Shown here in pieces: positions 63,937-64,000 of a DNA stretch of 64,000 nt. The stretch is taken from the NCBI GenBank assembly GCA_964623625.1, contig CAZUUJ010000011.1, positions 3,172 to 67,171 of the forward strand, in the 5' to 3' direction. The notes beneath the pieces were generated by a model. It worked only from the letters and a program-made list of their open reading frames with translations. It did not search any database and was not told the origin of the DNA. The position numbers were made by a program, and so were the translations under genes. The stretch comes from CAZLGM01 sp964623625. Lineage in GTDB: Bacteria > Desulfobacterota > Desulfobulbia > Desulfobulbales > Desulfocapsaceae. Every line of letters starts with the position of its first letter. Position 1 is the stretch's first letter.

Positions 63937-64000
63937 GTGGGCGTGGCTCAGCAGGTTAGAGCACCTGGTTGTGGCCCAGGAGGTCGTGGGTTCAAGTCCC
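63937..64000 (+). tRNA. tRNA-His (anticodon GTG), 3' end outside window
   Basis: The acceptor 5' strand GTGGGCG (63937-63943), the D-arm GCTCAGCAGGTTAGAGC, the anticodon arm CCTGG-TTGTGGC-CCAGG with anticodon GTG, and the T-arm start GTGGGTTCAAGTCCC are all present. A G stands at position -1 (63936), as tRNA-His requires. The window ends in the T-arm. Confidence 0.95.

Noticed and set aside
1..64000. CRISPR array, insertion sequence, prophage or integrase-type element
   Set aside because: No regular repeat-spacer series, transposase, integrase or phage structural gene was seen; gene content and codon use look uniform.

Overview
The window looks like chromosomal DNA from an anaerobic Gram-negative bacterium, probably a sulfur-metabolising Desulfobacterota member near the Desulfobulbales. 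This rests on gene content, not a database match. Pointers are a menaquinone-type SdhCAB complex, DapL-type lysine synthesis, a citramalate route to isoleucine, a Phs/Psr-like molybdoenzyme, a multi-rhodanese lipoprotein with an apparent selenocysteine codon, and a pyruvate carboxylase-like two-subunit enzyme. Genes are dense on both strands. I saw no insertion sequence, prophage or CRISPR array; most of the content is housekeeping.

Layout. 1-10.5 kb: the cut end of a Cache/PAS sensor, a eukaryote-like HisH-HisF fusion, a lipoprotein, an iron alcohol dehydrogenase, ispH, dapL and pepN. 10.5-16.4 kb (minus strand): terC, a geranylgeranyl-reductase-like flavoprotein and a small diheme protein in one run, then sdhCAB. 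16.5-22.7 kb: gph, a lipid A acyltransferase-like gene whose good start codon is separated from its frame by an A11 tract, a hybrid histidine kinase and an enolase-superfamily enzyme. 22.8-28.2 kb (minus): carboxyltransferase plus biotin carboxylase subunits, and ettA. 28.5-33.9 kb (minus): the selenoprotein rhodanese and a chaperone-molybdoenzyme-ferredoxin operon, together a candidate sulfane-sulfur locus at the cell envelope. 34.2-38.6 kb (minus): trmL, serC, a radical SAM protein, rlmN and a SagB-type oxidoreductase. 38.9-49.1 kb (plus): lysC, cimA, a ComEA-like protein, miaA, recJ, then purB, a DUF4911-like gene, miaB and a PHP phosphoesterase. 49.2-53.1 kb (minus): parE-parC. 53.2-64 kb: thiD, cutA with a membrane histidine kinase, coaX, ldcA, an SH3 protein, an MrfA-MrfB-like helicase-nuclease fusion, a prephenate dehydratase-dehydrogenase fusion, a zinc-ribbon protein and a truncated tRNA-His.

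The strongest unusual signal is at 29266-29268. An in-frame TGA interrupts a rhodanese domain exactly where the fold continues on the other side. It is followed at the right distance by a hairpin whose GGUCU loop matches the loop I recall for the E. coli fdhF SECIS element. Next in interest are the A11 frameshift tract at 18334-18344 and three enzyme fusions (HisH-HisF, PheA-TyrA, MrfA-MrfB).
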